64,000 nt of DNA from Providencia burhodogranariea DSM 19968 (GTDB lineage: Bacteria > Pseudomonadota > Gammaproteobacteria > Enterobacterales > Enterobacteriaceae). A program made the translations under genes and the position numbers. The notes under the pieces were generated by a model. That model made no database searches, was not told the origin of the DNA, and saw only the letters and a program-made list of their open reading frames with translations. The stretch spans positions 258,387 to 322,386 of the forward strand of contig NZ_KB233222.1 of assembly GCF_000314855.2 (NCBI RefSeq). Reading direction: 5' to 3'. Within the stretch, counting starts at the first letter, position 1; each line of letters begins with the position of its first letter. Shown in pieces: positions 1-9,228 of this stretch.

Positions 1-50
1 TCAAATTTTTGCGCATCCACAACATCCTTATACCAAATTGCTTTTGTCAT
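1..50 (-). CDS. Possible 5' end of an unidentified gene running off the left edge
   Basis: On the minus strand an ATG at 50-48 opens a frame reading MTKAIWYKDVVDAQKF up to the window edge with no stop. Only 16 codons are visible, and there is no clear Shine-Dalgarno sequence upstream. The product cannot be identified. It may be an unrelated chance frame. Confidence 0.25.
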   Translation of the reverse strand, partial: MTKAIWYKDVVDAQKF

Positions 51-181
51 CGGTTTATTAGGTCATGCTCATTTTTGAACAAAGAATATAGACGTAAAAT
101 AGTATGCATACTTTGCAAATGTGGAGCGAGCTTAGCCTAATCGAAATTTAATTTTTGTGGGGATAACGCGGTAAATAATTA

Positions 182-379
182 TCAGAAGTGTGCTTTAAAA
201 TAACGCCAAAAAGTTATCCTAATTGTTAAATCATGACGTTGCCGCCAAGCATAGAGTAGTTTAGTTGTTACTCCGAGTGCTTTGGCGGCTTGCGAAACAC
301 TGTAGCCTTGTTCAACGATTAAATTAATCGCTTCTTTCTTAAAGTCTTCAGTATATTGCTGCGGTGATTTTCGTTTCAT
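182..379 (-). pseudogene. Truncated IS3-family transposase OrfA
   Basis: The 65-residue frame begins like an IS3-family OrfA: a basic N-terminus (MKRKSPQQYTEDFKKEAI) followed by a helix-turn-helix (VSQAAKALGV, then LLYAWRQRH). Similarity stops at about residue 49. The last 16 residues look like read-through into unrelated DNA, and no OrfB (DDE catalytic domain) follows. OrfA of this family is normally about 90-120 residues, so this is a dead fragment. It lies about 60 bp from a chaperone gene that has lost its front half, so the element probably took part in that rearrangement. The family assignment rests on the N-terminal HTH pattern only. Confidence 0.7.
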
Positions 380-437
380 TTCGACATCTTATATTTAAAG
401 TGAATAGATTCCTTTATCAAAGTGTCCTGATTTTGTT

Positions 438-884
438 GTGCAGAACAATCTTTATGAAATCCCACCTAAAGACACCAATATAAATGATATGAATAAATCA
501 AGAGTCGATTTAACTATGAATACTCAGCATAAAATATTCATAAGACCGTCTCATTTGGATTCGTTTCCTTCAGATATTGAAAAATATATCACTTTTACGT
601 TAAATAAAGATAATTTTTTATTAGTTAAAAATACATCAAGCTACCATATTTCATTTACTGGAATGAATGTTTCATCTAAAAACGATAGTAAAAATAGCGT
701 GTCTGTAGAACAAGAAATGGATATGACATTAAAACCAAATTCAGAAAGGTTATATTCTTTACGGAAAAAATTCCCAATAAACTCGAATGTGGTTAGATTT
801 AGTTATATTAATGATGCGGGTTCAGTAATAAATCAATCAACTTCATTAAGGAAGTTGAGATTACAGGCATCATTAGATTTTTAA
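438..884 (+). pseudogene. Remnant of a PapD-like fimbrial periplasmic chaperone (C-terminal half)
   Basis: The 148-codon frame matches the second half of usher-pathway pilus chaperones. It has the YEIPPK strand that ends the N-terminal domain, the IFIRPSHL segment corresponding to the family's KLFYRP, a LLVKNTSSYHISF strand matching the NPTPYY region, and a C-terminal SYINDAGS matching INDYG. The signal peptide and about 90 N-terminal residues, including the pilin-binding Arg/Lys region, are missing, so it should be non-functional. The nominal GTG start at 438 is only where the frame opens; there is no ribosome binding site. No usher or pilin gene follows. I infer that a fimbrial operon once stood here and was truncated, probably with the adjacent IS3 remnant. 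Confidence 0.7.
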
Positions 885-1054
885 TTTTTAATAGTAAATC
901 GCAATGAAACTATTATGTTTTTTTTTGATAGCTGAAAGATTATTGGTTAATAAAACTAAAATATAACACTTAACGAGTAAATATAAAAAATAGTATCGCT
1001 GAGTAAGTTTGAATATTAATGTTGACCTATTAATCTATATTTAGATATTATTGT

Positions 1055-1270
1055 TCACGCCACAGTTCGCATAATAAATTTATATATTTCAGGCAGATAA
1101 AGCGAAATGCTAATAAATAAAAATGCTAAGATAAAATGAATGTTAATAGATTGTATCGTGATTGTTGTTGCGATAGTAGATATTGCTAAAATGACAACAA
1201 TAATACGCCGGCTATTTACAGACATCATGTCTGATAACCCATTCACAAATGATCCAATAAATCTGAACAT
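1055..1270 (-). CDS. Small two-helix membrane protein of unknown function
   Basis: The product is 71 residues starting MFRFIGSFVNG. I chose this start rather than the ATG five codons upstream because AAAGGA lies 7-8 bases before it. Residues about 20-40 (RRIIVVILAISTIATT) and 44-64 (IHFILAFLFISISLYL) are two strongly hydrophobic segments, with arginines just before the first. I do not recognise the family. It lies alone between two decayed genes, so it may be a relic or a lineage-specific small membrane protein. Confidence 0.5.
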   Translation of the reverse strand: MFRFIGSFVNGLSDMMSVNSRRIIVVILAISTIATTITIQSINIHFILAFLFISISLYLPEIYKFIMRTVA

Positions 1271-1413
1271 AATAATTCCTTTCATATTGATTGGGTAATT
1301 GTATATGGTTTAAATGAATTATTGAAGTTTTTATTTGTGATTTGTGATATTGATTTATTTTATAAAGATTATCCTAGTCTATAGTTAGTATTTTAGACGA
1401 AATACGAGTATAT

Positions 1414-2060
1414 ATTGTGAGCCTTTTTTTTCTTTCACGAGCTGAAACCCCGATTGCTCGGCCTAGCAAAAAGCGAATGCTTTGCTCAACAATAACCTTC
1501 CAACGACTGTCTCTCGACACTCTTCATCAAGAATAAACCAGTGCAGGATGCATAATTATTGTCAAGATCTTGGCAATCAATCGCAATTAATCCGACGATC
1601 TGACCATTTTGTATGGCAGCCTAAACGTTATTGCAGGGTTCTTTGAGTCTATCAATAAATTCGCTGAGGCCAGTGGCAATTAGTTTTTCAAAATATGCAC
1701 CAAAATCGGCATGCCTGAAGTAAAAATACCGGAGCGATAGCCTTCTAAAATATCAATGCATCGATTTATCAATGGTTTTAGCCAAGCTAATAATATTTTG
1801 ATGCGTTAGCATAAAGCGTAATACCATCTGCAACGGTTTGTTGTTGCTTCAGGGCTAATTGTTTTAAAGCTGAAGATACCTGTTGTTGCCCAAAAAGATG
1901 GATATGATTAACTAACTCTTTCCCTTTGCTCGTGAGTAATAGCTTTTTAACTCGACCATCTTCAGGATTGGTTAACTCAGTTATTTCGTTATTTTTAATT
2001 AATTTTTGAATAAGACGGATAATACTTGATTTTTCTAATCCTAATGATTTAACAAGTATT
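1414..2060 (-). pseudogene. Decayed MarR-family regulator fused to a GNAT acetyltransferase
   Basis: Reading the minus strand from about 2058, one frame gives the back half of a MarR winged helix: LGLEKSSIIRLIQKLIKN, then the wing with NPEDGRVKKLLLTSKGK. It continues to a stop at 1787-1789. Another frame then gives GNAT-type sequence (DFGAYFEKLIATGLSEFIDR, a stop, then NGQIVGLIAID), and a further frame gives LHWFILDEE and VGRLLLSKAFAFC, which match the acetyl-CoA binding region of the RWF-type GNATs. Order and content fit bifunctional MarR-GNAT proteins. The N-terminal roughly 50 residues are missing, and at least two frameshifts and two stops interrupt the gene. It is a clear pseudogene whose exact ends are uncertain. 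Confidence 0.75.
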
Positions 2061-2577
2061 CATCCCAAAAAAAAGTAAGGATCATTGTAACTGCCATCAT
2101 TAATGTTGATTAAATTAAATAGATAAAATGTTAGTTTTATTCTATGCGATATAATTATTTTCTATTTGTAATAAATAAATTAAAATCATTGGAATAACTG
2201 AAGGTTTGTTCTTTCGAATAAAGAATTATTCATTTTTTGATGGTGATAAATAATTATTTTTAAACTCTAGAGTTCATCATTAAGATACTTATAAATCGGT
2301 GTGATAATTTTAATGAAAATTGTGTAGCAGCTCTAATTTTTTAATCTTCAAACTAATACCGCGTAATCAAATGTACCACTTTAGTGGTATTAATTTTTGT
2401 TTATTAATTTAGTTAGTTATTAAATTATTCGGTGAAATACAGTTTTAAATGTATATGAGTTGTTGGTTTTTATTGTTAATACCAGCATTGAGGGTATTCG
2501 ACAATAATTTTACTGCCAAGTTAAGTCAATAACCATAAATAAATGAAGTTACTTTAAATAATATTTAAGTCATTAAT
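2061..2577. other. AT-rich intergenic stretch upstream of nap, no gene seen
   Basis: About 500 bases between the MarR-GNAT remnant and the nap promoter. No open frame with a credible start was found. One FNR-like sequence, TTGAT-GGTG-ATAAA at 2237-2250, lies more than 350 bases upstream of the probable nap transcription start and is probably too far away to act there. Confidence 0.5.
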
Positions 2578-2622
2578 TACCTCCTTGGTAGTATGTATTT
2601 CTTCACTCCTTATAGATATTAT
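2578..2622 (+). promoter_or_regulatory. Probable nap promoter with a NarP/NarL 7-2-7 inverted heptamer site
   Basis: Two heptamers in inverted orientation, TACCTCC and the complement of TACTACC, are separated by TT at 2578-2593. This is the 7-2-7 arrangement used by NarP and NarL. A -10-like TATTAT lies at 2617-2622, which puts transcription start near 2629 and the heptamer pair near -44. In E. coli the napF promoter has such a site at -44.5. No convincing FNR box was found at the expected -64 position. The site is seen in the sequence; its function is inferred. Confidence 0.45.
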
Positions 2623-2705
2623 CCATCCCCAATACACTTATAATTTATATGGTTAATATTGAAATTTTGCATTAATTTTGTTTGAGCAATGTTAAGGAAA
2701 TGAAC

Positions 2706-3197
2706 ATGGTTGATATCACCCGTCGTGGAGTATTAACTGGTGCATGGCGTAGAGCCGCCCCTGCAATTCGACCGCCATGGGGTGGTAATGAGCAACACTT
2801 TATTGAAAATTGCACACGCTGCAATGTTTGCTTAGCTCATTGTGAAGCCTCAATTTTAATTTCAGGTCCCGGTGGCTACCCTGTTGTTGATTTTCAACAA
2901 GGTGAATGTATTTTTTGTTACGCCTGTGCCGCTGCGTGCCCCGAGCCTATTTTCCTTCCGCAAAAATCCCAACCTTGGGATCTTTCTATTTCTATTGCTC
3001 AAACCTGCTTGGCTTATAAATCGATTGAATGCCGTCGTTGTGAAGATAGTTGTGAGCCACAAGCCATCTCTTTTAGTCCGTCATTAGTTGGAATTTATCA
3101 GCCCAAAATTGATTTACAGGGTTGTACAGGTTGTGGCGCCTGTGTTGCTGGCTGCCCTGTATCGGCCATTACCTTGGAGCATGAAAATGCACAATAG
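2706..3197 (+). CDS. napF: NapF, ferredoxin-type protein of periplasmic nitrate reductase
   Basis: A cytoplasmic iron-sulfur protein that interacts with NapA before export and is thought to help mature it. The 163 residues carry three four-cysteine clusters: CTRCNVCLAHC, CIFCYACAAAC and CTGCGACVAGC, each ending CE or CP, plus a CRRCEDSC motif. I start at the ATG at 2706 (MVDITRRGVLTG), which matches E. coli NapF and has AAGGA seven bases upstream. Earlier TTG and ATG codons at 2682 and 2700 are poorly placed. It is first in the napFDAGHBC operon and overlaps napD by 11 bases. Confidence 0.95.
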   Translation: MVDITRRGVLTGAWRRAAPAIRPPWGGNEQHFIENCTRCNVCLAHCEASILISGPGGYPVVDFQQGECIFCYACAAACPEPIFLPQKSQPWDLSISIAQTCLAYKSIECRRCEDSCEPQAISFSPSLVGIYQPKIDLQGCTGCGACVAGCPVSAITLEHENAQ

Positions 3198-3465
3198 CTG
3201 GCAAGTATGTAGTTTGATTGTACAAATAAAAAAAGAACAGACTCCCGCTGTAATAACAGAGCTTAATCAATTACCCGGTTGTGAGGTGGCAATCAGTTCA
3301 CCAGAAACAGGAAAATTGATTGTTGTTATTGAGTCAGAACACAGTGGAACTCTAATTGAGACCATGAATTCAGTGCGTAATGTTGATGGCGTGCTGGCTG
3401 TTTCGCTGGTTTATCACCAGCAGGATGAGCAATGTGAGGAAAATAATGAAACTCAGTCGTCGTAG
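3187..3465 (+). CDS. napD: NapD, chaperone for NapA
   Basis: A small cytoplasmic chaperone that binds the Tat signal peptide of NapA and holds back export until the molybdenum cofactor is inserted. The 92 residues align throughout with E. coli Nap[14 protein letters not shown] at the start, PGCEVAIS, and [16 protein letters not shown] near the end. The start at 3187 is preceded by GGAG seven bases away; an ATG at 3181 is too close to that site. It overlaps napF upstream and napA by 20 bases downstream, so translation is probably coupled. Confidence 0.95.
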   Translation: MHNSWQVCSLIVQIKKEQTPAVITELNQLPGCEVAISSPETGKLIVVIESEHSGTLIETMNSVRNVDGVLAVSLVYHQQDEQCEENNETQSS

Positions 3466-5932
3466 CTTCATGAAAGCCAATGCTGTTGCCGCCGCTGCGG
3501 CTGCGGCGGGCATTGGCGCACCAAGTATCGCTAAGGCTGTTGTCGGGCAACAAGAAGCCATCAAGTGGGACAAAGCACCTTGCCGTTTTTGTGGTACGGG
3601 GTGTGGGGTTCTCGTTGGTACACAAAATGGTCGTATTGTTGCAAGTCAAGGTGATCCAGAAGCCCCGGTTAACCGTGGATTAAACTGCATCAAAGGTTAT
3701 TTTTTACCAAAGATTATGTACGGAAAAGATCGTTTAACTCAGCCATTGCTACGCATGAAGGATGGCGAATATGACAAAAATGGTGAGTTCACCCCAATTA
3801 CTTGGGATAAAGCCTTTGATGTCATGGAAGAGAAGTTTAAAGCCACATATAAAGAAAGAGGCCCTGAAGGGGTTGGAATGTTTGGTTCCGGCCAATGGAC
3901 TGTGTGGGAAGGGTATGCGGCATCTAAACTGTTTAAAGGCGGATTTCGTTCCAATAATTTAGATCCTAATGCACGTCATTGCATGGCATCCGCAGTGGTT
4001 GGCTTTATGCGTACCTTTGGGATGGATGAACCAATGGGCTGCTATGATGATATTGAGCAGGCGGATGCCTTTGTACTTTGGGGCTCAAATATGGCAGAGA
4101 TGCACCCCATTTTATGGTCACGCATCACAAACCGTCGTTTAACTGATCCTAACGTTCGTGTCGCTGTACTTTCTACCTTCAAACACCGTAGCTTTGAATT
4201 AGCGGATAATGGCATTGTTTTCACACCTCAGTCTGACTTGGTCATTCTCAACTATATTGCCAATTATATTATTCAAAATGATGCGGTTAATCAGGACTTT
4301 TTCGATAAACATGTAAACTTACGTCGAGGCGCAACAGATATTGGCTATGGCTTACGCGCAACTCACCCATTAGAACAAAGCGCGAAAAATCCAGGTTCTG
4401 ACGCGTCAGAACCCATGACGTGGGATGAGTACAAAGCATTCGTTGCAGAATATACCTTAGACAAAACAGCTGAAATGACCGGTGTGCCAAAAGATCAACT
4501 TGAGGAGCTGGCTAAGTTATATGCAGATCCAAAAACCAAAGTCGTTTCTTATTGGACAATGGGCTTTAACCAGCATACCCGTGGTGTTTGGGCAAATAAT
4601 CTTTGTTATAACCTGCATTTATTGACGGGTAAAATTTCACAACCGGGTTGTGGACCTTTTTCATTGACAGGTCAACCTTCTGCCTGTGGTACAGCACGAG
4701 AAGTGGGTACTTTTGCTCATCGCCTTCCTGCTGACATGGTTGTGACCAACGAAAAACATCGCGATAAAGTTGAACAAGTTTGGCAACTTCCGTCTGGCAC
4801 AATTCCCGAAAAAGTGGGTTTACATGCAGTGGCTCAAGACCGTGCATTAAAAGATGGCACCCTCAATTTCTATTGGGTCATGTGTAACAATAACATGCAA
4901 GCTGGCCCAAATATTAATCAAGAGCGCATGCCGGGCTGGCGTGATCCGCGTAACTTCATTGTTGTTTCAGATCCTTATCCAACCGTAAGTGCGATTGCTG
5001 CTGATTTGATCCTACCGACAGCAATGTGGGTAGAAAAAGAGGGTGCGTACGGTAATGCAGAACGCCGCACTCAGTTCTGGCGTCAGCAAGTTCAAGCGCC
5101 GGGTGAAGCAAAATCTGATTTATGGCAAATGGTACAGTTTTCTCGCCGATTTAAAACGGAAGATGTTTGGCCTGAAGAGTTACTGGCTAAGAAACCCGAG
5201 TACCGTGGTAAGACACTGTACGATGTCCTTTTTGCTAATGATGCTGTTACACAATTTCCGTTATCTGAACTGGCGGACGATCAGCTAAATGATGAATCAC
5301 GAGAGCTGGGATTTTATCTGCAAAAAGGCTTGTTTGAAGAATATGCCAGTTTTGGACGGGGTCATGGTCATGATCTTGCACCATTTGACGACTACCATAA
5401 AGTACGTGGAATTCGCTGGCCTGTTGTTGATGGTAAAGAGACTCAATGGCGTTACAGCGAAGGCAATGACCCTTATGTAAAAGCCGGCACAGGATATCAA
5501 TTCTACGGTAAGCCAGATGGTAAAGCGGTGATTTTTGCACTGCCATTTGAGCCAGCCGCTGAAGTGCCAGACAAAGAATACGATTTATGGTTATCAACTG
5601 GCCGTGTGTTAGAGCATTGGCATACAGGCAGTATGACTCGCCGCGTTCCTGAATTGCATCGTGCATTTCCTGAATCATTACTGTTCATTCATCCTCTCGA
5701 TGCAAAAGATAAAGGTTTACGCCGTGGTGACAAAGTCAAAGTTGTTTCTCGCCGTGGTGAAGTGACCACAATAGTGGAAACCCGTGGACGTAACCGCCCG
5801 CCAAAAGGTTTGGTGTATATGGCCTTTTTTGATGCTGCTCAGTTAGTTAATAACTTGACGTTGGATGCCACGGATCCTCTATCAAAAGAGACGGATTACA
5901 AAAAATGTGCCGTTAAATTGGAAAAGGTGTAA
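3446..5932 (+). CDS. napA: NapA, periplasmic nitrate reductase catalytic subunit
   Basis: Reduces nitrate to nitrite in the periplasm with a bis-MGD molybdenum cofactor and one [4Fe-4S] cluster, taking electrons from NapB. It has 828 residues, the same length as E. coli NapA. The N-terminus has a twin-arginine signal (RRSFMK) followed by an alanine-rich stretch. The cluster cysteines sit in CRFCGTGC followed by GLNCIKG about 27 residues on. The molybdenum-ligating cysteine is in [13 protein letters not shown]. The C-terminal domain has [15 protein letters not shown] start at 3446 (MKLSRRSF) because longer in-frame versions would bury the Tat signal. A GAGGA site precedes it. Confidence 0.97.
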   Translation: MKLSRRSFMKANAVAAAAAAAGIGAPSIAKAVVGQQEAIKWDKAPCRFCGTGCGVLVGTQNGRIVASQGDPEAPVNRGLNCIKGYFLPKIMYGKDRLTQPLLRMKDGEYDKNGEFTPITWDKAFDVMEEKFKATYKERGPEGVGMFGSGQWTVWEGYAASKLFKGGFRSNNLDPNARHCMASAVVGFMRTFGMDEPMGCYDDIEQADAFVLWGSNMAEMHPILWSRITNRRLTDPNVRVAVLSTFKHRSFELADNGIVFTPQSDLVILNYIANYIIQNDAVNQDFFDKHVNLRRGATDIGYGLRATHPLEQSAKNPGSDASEPMTWDEYKAFVAEYTLDKTAEMTGVPKDQLEELAKLYADPKTKVVSYWTMGFNQHTRGVWANNLCYNLHLLTGKISQPGCGPFSLTGQPSACGTAREVGTFAHRLPADMVVTNEKHRDKVEQVWQLPSGTIPEKVGLHAVAQDRALKDGTLNFYWVMCNNNMQAGPNINQERMPGWRDPRNFIVVSDPYPTVSAIAADLILPTAMWVEKEGAYGNAERRTQFWRQQVQAPGEAKSDLWQMVQFSRRFKTEDVWPEELLAKKPEYRGKTLYDVLFANDAVTQFPLSELADDQLNDESRELGFYLQKGLFEEYASFGRGHGHDLAPFDDYHKVRGIRWPVVDGKETQWRYSEGNDPYVKAGTGYQFYGKPDGKAVIFALPFEPAAEVPDKEYDLWLSTGRVLEHWHTGSMTRRVPELHRAFPESLLFIHPLDAKDKGLRRGDKVKVVSRRGEVTTIVETRGRNRPPKGLVYMAFFDAAQLVNNLTLDATDPLSKETDYKKCAVKLEKV

Positions 5933-5938
5933 TTGCGC

Positions 5939-6634
5939 ATGTCCCAGCTGACCAAGTCCCAAAATAGCCGTCGCCGTTTTTTGCGTGATGTTGTTCGCGC
6001 AGCAGGCGGATTGACGGCTATTGGTGTGGTTCTGGGGCTACAGCAACAAACTTCTCAAGCAAGCGGGGTCCAACTTCGCCCACCGGGAGCCGTTAATGAA
6101 AATGCATTTGCTAATGCTTGTGTTCGCTGTGGTCAATGTGTGCAGGCATGCCCTCATGACATGTTGGAATTAGCCACATTGGCATCAGGGCTTGCGGCAG
6201 GTACACCTTACTTTATTGCGCGTGAAAATCCTTGTGAAATGTGTGAAGACATCCCCTGTGCGAAAGTGTGCCCAAGTGGTGCATTGGATAAAAACATTGA
6301 ATCTATCAATGATGCGCGTATGGGGCTCGCAGTGTTACTTGATCAAGAAAATTGCCTGAATTTTCAAGGGTTACGTTGTGATGTGTGTTATCGCGTCTGT
6401 CCATTAATTGATGAAGCTATCACGCTTGAATTGGAGCAAAACCATCGTACTGGCAAACATGCTCGTTTCTTACCCACCGTGCATAGCAGCATATGTACAG
6501 GTTGTGGTAAGTGCGAGCAAGCTTGTGTACTAGAAGAAGCGGCTATCAAAGTGCTCCCATTAACCCTTGCAAAAGGGGAGCTGGGTCATCATTACCGTTT
6601 CGGTTGGTTGGAGGAGAATGATGGCAAATCGTAA
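5939..6634 (+). CDS. napG: NapG, quinol dehydrogenase-associated ferredoxin
   Basis: A periplasmic-side iron-sulfur protein that works with NapH to pass electrons from ubiquinol towards NapC, NapB and NapA. It has 231 residues, as in E. coli. A twin-arginine signal ([14 protein letters not shown]) is followed by four cysteine clusters: [32 protein letters not shown] and [11 protein letters not shown]. The ATG at 5939 matches the E. coli N-terminus; an in-frame TTG at 5933 is an alternative. It begins just after the napA stop and overlaps napH by 14 bases. Confidence 0.95.
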   Translation: MSQLTKSQNSRRRFLRDVVRAAGGLTAIGVVLGLQQQTSQASGVQLRPPGAVNENAFANACVRCGQCVQACPHDMLELATLASGLAAGTPYFIARENPCEMCEDIPCAKVCPSGALDKNIESINDARMGLAVLLDQENCLNFQGLRCDVCYRVCPLIDEAITLELEQNHRTGKHARFLPTVHSSICTGCGKCEQACVLEEAAIKVLPLTLAKGELGHHYRFGWLEENDGKS

Positions 6635-7484
6635 ACGTGATGCCGGACGTGAGGCTCTAGTAAAAAAAGGCTGGTGGCAAAGTCATAAATGGTTATGGAT
6701 GCGCCGTTTAAGTCAACTACTGGTTCTGGTGATGTTTTTGAGTGGACCATTGTGTGGGATTTGGATCTTACATGGTAATTATAGCAGTAGTTTGTTGCTT
6801 GATACCGTGCCGTTAACAGACCCGTTAATCACACTTGAAAGCCTTACTAGTGGCTATCTGCCCGCCATTTCATCGTTAATCGGTGCTGCGATAGTTTTCT
6901 TGGTTTATGCATTACTTGGGAAAAGGATTTTCTGTAGTTGGGTATGCCCTGTAAATCCGGTCACTGATGCTGCGGCATGGTTACGCCGTAAGTTCGATTT
7001 TAATCAATCCGCAACCATACCGCGTTATATCCGTTATGTATTGTTGGTGGTGATTTTAATCGGATCAGCATTAACAGGCACTTTGCTATGGGAATGGATT
7101 AATCCCGTTTCATTAATGGGTCGAAGCCTAATTTTCGGTTTTGGTAGCGGTTCATTATTATTGCTCGCCTTGTTTTTATTCGATTTATTGGTTGTGGAGC
7201 ATGGCTGGTGTGGCCACCTTTGCCCGCTCGGCGCGTTATATGGCATTACGGGCTGTAAAGGGGCTATCGCAGTCGCAGCGATAAACAAACAAAACTGTAC
7301 TCGCTGTATGGACTGTTTCCACATTTGTCCGGAGCCGCAAGTTTTGCGTGCACCAGTTTTAGATAAACAAGCTCCAGTACTGATATCCGATAAGGACTGC
7401 ATAACCTGTGGTCGCTGTATTGATGTCTGTGCTGAGGATGTTTTTAAAATAACACTACGATGGAGTTCAGGAGCTAAATCATGA
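6621..7484 (+). CDS. napH: NapH, membrane quinol dehydrogenase iron-sulfur protein
   Basis: An integral membrane protein that, with NapG, oxidises ubiquinol for nitrate reduction. It has 287 residues, as in E. coli. Four hydrophobic segments are visible, starting with [19 protein letters not shown]. The conserved cytoplasmic CSWVCPVNP and [12 protein letters not shown] motifs are present, and the C-terminal part has two ferredoxin clusters, [11 protein letters not shown] and [11 protein letters not shown]. The start at 6621 ([13 protein letters not shown]) follows a GGAGGAG site. The stop overlaps the napB start by 4 bases. Confidence 0.95.
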   Translation: MANRKRDAGREALVKKGWWQSHKWLWMRRLSQLLVLVMFLSGPLCGIWILHGNYSSSLLLDTVPLTDPLITLESLTSGYLPAISSLIGAAIVFLVYALLGKRIFCSWVCPVNPVTDAAAWLRRKFDFNQSATIPRYIRYVLLVVILIGSALTGTLLWEWINPVSLMGRSLIFGFGSGSLLLLALFLFDLLVVEHGWCGHLCPLGALYGITGCKGAIAVAAINKQNCTRCMDCFHICPEPQVLRAPVLDKQAPVLISDKDCITCGRCIDVCAEDVFKITLRWSSGAKS

Positions 7485-7930
7485 AAACCCATGTCCTGAT
7501 TAAGACAATGTGCTGTTGGATGGCCGGAATGGCCCTTATTGCTACTAGCCTCGCTTGGGCTGCAAATGGTGTTGACCTCACCAAATCGCCTGAAGTTTCT
7601 GGTACCCAAGAAGGCAGTATTCATATTCCGAAAGAACAAGAAAGAATGGCTCTTAACTATGTTAATCAACCGCCAATGATCCCACATAGCGTTGAAGGTT
7701 ATCAAATCACCACCAACACTAATCGTTGTTTACAATGCCATGGTGTTGAAAATTACCGTACTACGGGAGCGCCACGTGTTAGCCCAACTCACTTTGTTGA
7801 TGCAACAGGTAAAGTGTTAGGGGAAGTCGCTCCCAATCGTTATTTTTGCTTGCAGTGCCACGTACCACAGTCCGATACCTCGCCGATTGTGGATAACACT
7901 TTCACCCCATCCAAAGGTTTTGGGAAATAA
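7481..7930 (+). CDS. napB: NapB, dihaem cytochrome c subunit of periplasmic nitrate reductase
   Basis: The periplasmic electron-transfer partner of NapA. The 149 residues include an N-terminal Sec signal ending around SLAWAA and two haem-binding motifs, CLQCH at about residues 84-88 and 125-129. The MIPHS segment matches the family's extra haem-ligand region. Its haems need the Ccm system encoded downstream. The ATGA overlap with napH suggests coupled translation. Confidence 0.95.
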   Translation: MKTHVLIKTMCCWMAGMALIATSLAWAANGVDLTKSPEVSGTQEGSIHIPKEQERMALNYVNQPPMIPHSVEGYQITTNTNRCLQCHGVENYRTTGAPRVSPTHFVDATGKVLGEVAPNRYFCLQCHVPQSDTSPIVDNTFTPSKGFGK

Positions 7931-7939
7931 GGTGACGAC

Positions 7940-8542
7940 ATGAGTAAGAATAGCGATAAACCGGGCTTGATCCGCAGAATATGGCAATGGTGGTGGCGTC
8001 CAAGCCGTTTGGCTCTAGGCACATTGCTGATAATTGGTTTTGTCAGTGGCGTTATTTTCTGGGGGGGGTTTAATACTGGTATGGAAAAGGCTAATACAGA
8101 AGAGTTCTGTATTAGCTGTCATGAGATGCGCGAAAATGTGTATGAAGAGTATATGGATACGATCCACTACACAAACCGCAGTGGTGTTCGTGCAACCTGT
8201 CCAGATTGCCATGTGCCTCATGAATTTGTGCCAAAAATGGTGAGAAAAATTAAGGCTAGCAAAGAGCTTTATGGCAAAGCACTTGGCATCATCGATACGC
8301 CTCAAAAATTTGAAGAACACCGCTTAGCGATGGCGCAAAATGAGTGGCGACGGATGAAGGACAATAATTCTCAGGAATGCCGCAATTGCCATAACTTTGA
8401 TTATATGGATTTCACAGCCCAAAAAAGTGTTGCGGCTAAAATGCATGATCAAGCAGTCATTGATGGGAAAACCTGTATTGATTGTCATAAGGGGATTGCC
8501 CATAAGTTACCTGATATGCGGAACGTGACCCCGGGCTTCTAA
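7940..8542 (+). CDS. napC: NapC, membrane-anchored tetrahaem cytochrome c
   Basis: A NapC/NirT-family quinol oxidase that carries electrons from menaquinol or ubiquinol to NapB. The 200 residues have a single N-terminal membrane anchor (about residues 20-45) and four CxxCH motifs: CISCH, CPDCH, CRNCH and CIDCH. AAGGTG lies seven bases upstream of the start. It is the last nap gene. In E. coli ccmA follows directly, but here a block of tandem repeats follows instead. Confidence 0.96.
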   Translation: MSKNSDKPGLIRRIWQWWWRPSRLALGTLLIIGFVSGVIFWGGFNTGMEKANTEEFCISCHEMRENVYEEYMDTIHYTNRSGVRATCPDCHVPHEFVPKMVRKIKASKELYGKALGIIDTPQKFEEHRLAMAQNEWRRMKDNNSQECRNCHNFDYMDFTAQKSVAAKMHDQAVIDGKTCIDCHKGIAHKLPDMRNVTPGF

Positions 8543-8548
8543 TTCCCT

Positions 8549-8920
8549 GTCATACTTCGCGTTGTCTCGTTGTTGACTGCATTTGCTCACGCTAGTCACA
8601 TACTTATGTATGCTCCTAGCGATTCGCTCATTTGTCGCCTAGATATAACGCGAATTATTTAAGGGAATATTCCCCGTCATACTTCGCGTTGTCTCGTTGT
8701 TGACTGCATTTGCTCACGCTAGTCACATACTTATGTATGCTCCTTGGGATAGCTTCGCTTGTCGCCTAGATATAACGCGAATTATTTAGGGGAATATTCC
8801 CCGAGATACTTCACGTTGTCTCATTGTTGACTGCATTTGCTCACGCTAGTCACATACTTATGTATGCTCCTAGCGATTCGCTCATTTGTCGCCTAGATAT
8901 AACGCGAATTATTTAGGGAA
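8549..8920 (+). repeat. Three tandem ERIC (IRU) elements, 127-bp period
   Basis: Copies begin at 8549, 8676 and 8803, an exact 127-bp spacing, which is the classical length of the Enterobacterial Repetitive Intergenic Consensus. Each contains the central ERIC signature (GTCACATACTTATGTATGCTCC then a GATTCGCTC-type arm) and ends in AATTATTTAGGG. Copies 1 and 3 share AGCGATTCGCTCATTTG, while copy 2 has a variant arm. The junctions carry the palindrome GGGAATATTCCC. The block fills the place where ccmA and ccmB would normally be. Such arrays can fold into long hairpins and may alter mRNA stability between napC and ccmC. Confidence 0.9.
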
Positions 8921-9018
8921 ATACTTATCACCTTATTAAGGGAAATATTGCTCTTATCCTATTTAGATGAAATAGCAAAGGTTGGGTATTTAGAAAATTT
9001 TAGTATCAGGATATTCAG

Positions 9019-9066
9019 AGGGATTTGCTCATTTTTCGCCTAGGCATAACACCAGTTATTTAGGGA
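9019..9066 (+). repeat. Partial fourth ERIC copy
   Basis: The stretch GGGATTTGCTCATTTTTCG, CCTAGGCATAAC and AGTTATTTAGGGA matches the right-hand third of the tandem ERIC copies just upstream. The left part is missing. The following 160 bases up to ccmC hold no gene and must carry any separate ccmC promoter. Confidence 0.65.
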
Positions 9067-9228
9067 TTAGATAGTACGATGTTTTGATTTTGAAGGAATA
9101 ATAAATACTTAGTGACTAAAACTTACTTTAATTAATATGTTTGTTAAATCAATAAACCTAATATTATTGTGTGTATGATATATTGCAGTTGCGAAAAATT
9201 GCCGTGATACGTATTGGAGCTCTTGTTT

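Noticed and set aside
2237-2250. An FNR-like site TTGAT-GGTG-ATAAA
   Set aside because: It is more than 350 bases upstream of the probable nap start and only partially matches, so a role in nap control is unlikely.
3326-3649. Antisense frames across the napD-napA junction
   Set aside because: They are shadows of the napA Tat-signal coding region; no domain or ribosome site supports them.
7034-7705. A 223-codon antisense frame across napH and napB
   Set aside because: Overlaps two well-supported genes on the other strand; its sequence has no recognisable domain.
8549-9066. A possible CRISPR-like tandem array
   Set aside because: The repeats are 127 bp, contiguous and match ERIC elements; there are no short repeats with unique spacers and no cas genes.
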